Part shown: piece by piece, positions 42,624 to 44,844 of the stretch | How the letters are laid out: each line of letters opens with the position of its first letter | Numbering within the stretch: the first letter of the stretch is position 1 | Assembly: GCA_030432875.1 (NCBI GenBank) | Contig: JAUILP010000025.1 | Span: 1 to 44,844, forward strand | Reading direction: 5' to 3' | DNA: 44,844 nucleotides | DNA from: Oligoflexia bacterium | GTDB taxonomy: Bacteria; Bdellovibrionota_B; Oligoflexia; Oligoflexales; JAGOVF01 | Made by a program: the position numbers and the translations under genes | Notes under the pieces: generated by a model | Databases searched by the model: none | Told to the model about the DNA's origin: nothing | What the model saw: only the letters and a program-made list of their open reading frames with translations

Positions 42624-43889
42624 TTATTCTGCCGTATTATTGCCAAAATGGCCGGTAAACAAAATGGCACCTTTATGAACCAATAAAAAATTAAAGCTAG
42701 CATCGATAACATGATCAAATGGAGGAGGAGGAGGAGCCATACTCCGCGTGCCTGAACCGGCGATGGTGGAAGCAGCTGCGCTAATGCTGTTCTCGTCGAA
42801 ATCAAATTTAGCATTCTGCAATATGAAAAGATAAGTTAGGCCTTCCTGCCCAGCAAGCATTTGGGACAATGAACCATCTGCATAGATGTCTCCCAATCCC
42901 ATCCTTTGTAAATAAGGCGCTAAATCAATAACTGAATCGGGTGCGATCGACATTTTGGGAATGGCAATGTTTGAGCTTGTATAAGTGCCTGAATTTAATT
43001 TTTCTACATTGGTAACTAAATTCTCAAATTTTTTCGCCCCCTTCTCAATCATAAGATGCGTATCAGTTCCAAACTTTATGCTATATAAATTACCGATCTT
43101 TTTAACTGGTAGTTTGAGAAAAGCCATAGGAATCAACTTTTGCTCAGAGTCGTCACCAGTAAATTTTATCGCACCCTTAGCGGGATAAAGTTGTGCATCC
43201 TTATGATCTCTTTCGAACAAAACTGCATTGAGAATAAAAGATCTCAACATGGTCCAATTGTTCTGTAGAGTTTCCTTATCGATGATCTTCTTAACTTTGT
43301 CCTTGGTCTTTTCTGCTACCCAGGTATTAAGTTCAGTGGCCATTGTTTCAGGAGTATATTTCGAAAAATCCATTTTTTCAACTATACCATTCCATCTACC
43401 AATATTCATAGTGTAGTTGTAGTCAGTGCTAAATTCAAAACCCTCTCTAAGAATAAATCTATTGGCTACAGAAAACTTATCATCAGTCAAATTATCTAAA
43501 AAATTATTAAAATTCGTTGCCTGAATTTTCATCAGTGACTCAGTTTCATGGCCCATTAATTTTAAATAATTTGTTTGACCTGGACTCGCTCCCCAAGAGC
43601 CAATTTTTAAAACCGTATAAGCGCTAAGTGGAGACACAGCGAAATCTTTTCTCTCAATCGCGGCATCTTCTAGTGTCTCCTGAGCCAAAAAAGCATTACC
43701 AAAAAGAAGTGAAAAATCATTAATCTCCCTATTTAAGACGTCATTCGGGCTAAGATTAACTTTATTAATAATTCCCGCCTTTTGTGGGGCTTTATTCGCT
43801 GCTGTGCCGGAGTTAGAACTATTTGTTGTTTTACACCTACTAAAAATAACGAATGAAATGAATAAAAAAGCTAGTTGTGCCAATCTCAT
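42624..43889 (-). CDS. Serpin, predicted lipoprotein
   Basis: 421 residues. Signal peptide with FSRC at 16-19 suggests lipidation at Cys19, then a Ser/Asn/Ala linker. The serpin core is clear: FAVSPLSAYTVLKIGSWGA, SVANRFIL, LNTWVAEKTKDKVKKIID, ILNAVLFE, NIAIPKMSI and the ending FNFLLVHKGAILFTGHFGN. The reactive loop starts at Glu366 (P17); ENSISAAAST aligns to the inhibitory hinge consensus, placing Arg382 at P1 and Ser383 at P1'. Ile at P14, where small residues are usual, is atypical. A run of five Pro follows at P4'-P8', encoded by a GGA repeat (42721-42736, minus strand CCT). It should trap a trypsin-like protease outside the cell. AAAGGG precedes the ATG. Confidence 0.88.
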   Translation of the reverse strand: MRLAQLAFLFISFVIFSRCKTTNSSNSGTAANKAPQKAGIINKVNLSPNDVLNREINDFSLLFGNAFLAQETLEDAAIERKDFAVSPLSAYTVLKIGSWGASPGQTNYLKLMGHETESLMKIQATNFNNFLDNLTDDKFSVANRFILREGFEFSTDYNYTMNIGRWNGIVEKMDFSKYTPETMATELNTWVAEKTKDKVKKIIDKETLQNNWTMLRSFILNAVLFERDHKDAQLYPAKGAIKFTGDDSEQKLIPMAFLKLPVKKIGNLYSIKFGTDTHLMIEKGAKKFENLVTNVEKLNSGTYTSSNIAIPKMSIAPDSVIDLAPYLQRMGLGDIYADGSLSQMLAGQEGLTYLFILQNAKFDFDENSISAAASTIAGSGTRSMAPPPPPFDHVIDASFNFLLVHKGAILFTGHFGNNTAE

Positions 43890-44226
43890 AAGAATTAGAC
43901 CCTTTCAATATAAATCTGTAAAAGTGCGAATTTGTATCTATTTTAAATTATAATCAAACCAAATACAACAATCCAAACAGTAAAAATGACAATTCCAAAC
44001 CTTCTTTTAACTCTATTTTTTTTGGCTAATAAAGAAATAATTTCAATTATTTAACAGATAATTGGCTTTTCATCTTACGCCATTTGCAATGCCATATTTG
44101 GAATCTTTAAATTGTTCAGAATGCGAAAAAAAGACGCACCCTCCCCTTCATGGAACTCATTTTAGAACTAACCCAGATTTGTCATGGAGTTCCATCATTT
44201 GCATGAAAAATAACGTATCAGGCATT
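43890..44226. other. Intergenic region between serpin and group II intron
   Basis: About 340 AT-rich nt. It should hold the serpin promoter on the minus strand. An inverted repeat, ATGGAACTC (44150-44158) with GAGTTCCAT (44187-44195), lies in the presumed 3' exon of the intron. No ORF. Confidence 0.5.
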
Positions 44227-44262
44227 ATCGAGTAGGAGGGGCGTGAGCCCCGTCCTCTCACA

Positions 44263-44293
44263 GAACCGTACGAACGGATCACGTATACGGCTC
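44263..44293 (-). ncRNA. Group II intron domain V
   Basis: GAGCCGTA at the 5' side pairs with TACGGTTC at the 3' side (one G-T). The upper stem is short (ACG/CGT) with a TGATC loop rather than a GNRA tetraloop, and the element is 31 nt instead of the usual 34. It therefore looks somewhat degenerate, and the intron may be splicing-defective. Confidence 0.65.
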
Positions 44294-44844
44294 CTCACGT
44301 AACTTAATCCAAACTTTGAGCGGAAACCAATGTGGGAGGTTGCGATCGGACATAATTTTGAGGCCAAGGGTATTGATAAACCACTGATTTGGGTTTGCCA
44401 TTTCTACGGCCTTCAGATGAGACAGCGCCCATCGCCCCCGGTTGCTAAATACTGCTCGCGCTCTGCTTCTTGATACTCCACGTTCAACAAGCCGCTTATA
44501 GAGATTACGACGTTTTTTTTGCTGGCTTACTATCCGGCTACGCAATCTTCGTCGGATATGTGCTTCAATCGACTTTAGTTGGGACGGGTATTGAGACATC
44601 ATAAAATAATTGCCCCACCCCACATACCACTGGTTGATTTTGCGCACTGTTTCTTCGATCGATTCGTTTGTGCTTCTCGGTGTGAGCTCTCGTGTCTTGG
44701 CCATAGCTTTACTCACGGCTTGCCAGGATATCAATAAGCATCCGGCAATGATAGTCATTCCTAGGAATTTTACAAAGCGGGACTTTGCCACTTGGCTCTT
44801 TTCTCTATTTACCACCAGCTTAAGTTTGTTCTCTATAAATTTGC
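44279..44844 (-). CDS. ltrA: Group II intron reverse transcriptase/maturase, partial
   Basis: Only the C-terminal part is present; the frame is open to the window edge (KFIENKLKLVVNREKS), so the start lies outside. Visible are the end of the RT palm (KLKL, NREKS, FLGMTI) and the maturase (GIIM) domain: INQWYVGWGNYF, IEAHIRRRLRSRI, RGRWALSH and NPNQWF. The protein binds its intron RNA for splicing and drives retrohoming. No HNH endonuclease domain follows, consistent with class C. The stop codon (44281-44279) falls inside domain V, so the ORF ends unusually close to or within the ribozyme core. Confidence 0.88.
   Translation of the reverse strand, partial: KFIENKLKLVVNREKSQVAKSRFVKFLGMTIIAGCLLISWQAVSKAMAKTRELTPRSTNESIEETVRKINQWYVGWGNYFMMSQYPSQLKSIEAHIRRRLRSRIVSQQKKRRNLYKRLVERGVSRSRARAVFSNRGRWALSHLKAVEMANPNQWFINTLGLKIMSDRNLPHWFPLKVWIKLREEPYT

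Larger units (their letters stand above)
44227..44844 (-). mobile_element. Group II intron, 3' part, runs off the window
   Basis: The minus strand carries a maturase C-terminus, then GAGGAGCCGTATACG...GTACGGTTCTGTGAG (domain V), then a GGGGC/GCCCC stem with CCTACTCGAT (domain VI and 3' end). That ending is typical of bacterial group II introns, particularly class C. The 3' splice site is placed at about 44227 (intron ending in AT). The 5' half and insertion context are outside the window. Confidence 0.8.

Overview
The window is AT-rich Gram-negative chromosomal DNA. It carries lipoproteins with lipoboxes, Sec signal peptides, prepilin-type proteins, FecCD-type import and a flagellin. The flagellin opens MGLRIATN and otherwise reads like the short flagellins of Bdellovibrio and its relatives, so I infer a Bdellovibrionota/Oligoflexia-like bacterium. 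No rRNA, tRNA or CRISPR array was recognised.

Layout, left part (1-15 kb): a diverged 111-nt repeat and a small Cys-rich lipoprotein; a secreted HEWGH metallopeptidase; a lone class I glutamine amidotransferase; a RarD-like permease downstream of an iron/cobalamin-type ABC importer; a four-gene GldA/GldF/GldG-like plus DUF4340 ABC operon; flagellin; a secreted SH3-CotH protein. Middle (15-29 kb): a YfhL-type ferredoxin followed by an in-frame open extension; a Cys-type glutathione peroxidase; three overlapping or closely spaced prepilin-like genes, the first fused to a HINT (hedgehog/intein) autoprocessing domain; a membrane-anchored unknown; then a tightly packed operon on the minus strand, moxR, DUF58, batX-like, batA, batB-batC fusion, batD, batE, pyrE. 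Right part (29-38 kb): a large AsmA/YdbH-like envelope protein translationally coupled to a small lipoprotein, an unannotated 47-codon ORF and a TolB-like/TPR protein, then an RlmK-like methyltransferase.

From 38 kb on the DNA changes character. It holds small secreted Cys-rich proteins, a 1,415-bp insertion sequence with 22-bp perfect inverted repeats and 7-bp target duplication but a broken transposase, about 1.5 kb of decayed DNA with a frame-broken minus-strand gene, a bacterial serpin lipoprotein with Arg at the predicted P1 site, and the 3' end of a group II intron running off the window. This is accessory, fast-changing DNA, and one end of it shares the diverged repeat found at the left edge of the window.

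The most unusual item is the HINT-pseudopilin operon. All three prepilins carry exactly three collagen-like G-X-Y triplets, and the first lacks Glu5, as tip pseudopilins of the GspK type do. The serpin and the coupled small ORF in the YdbH-like operon are the next most interesting.
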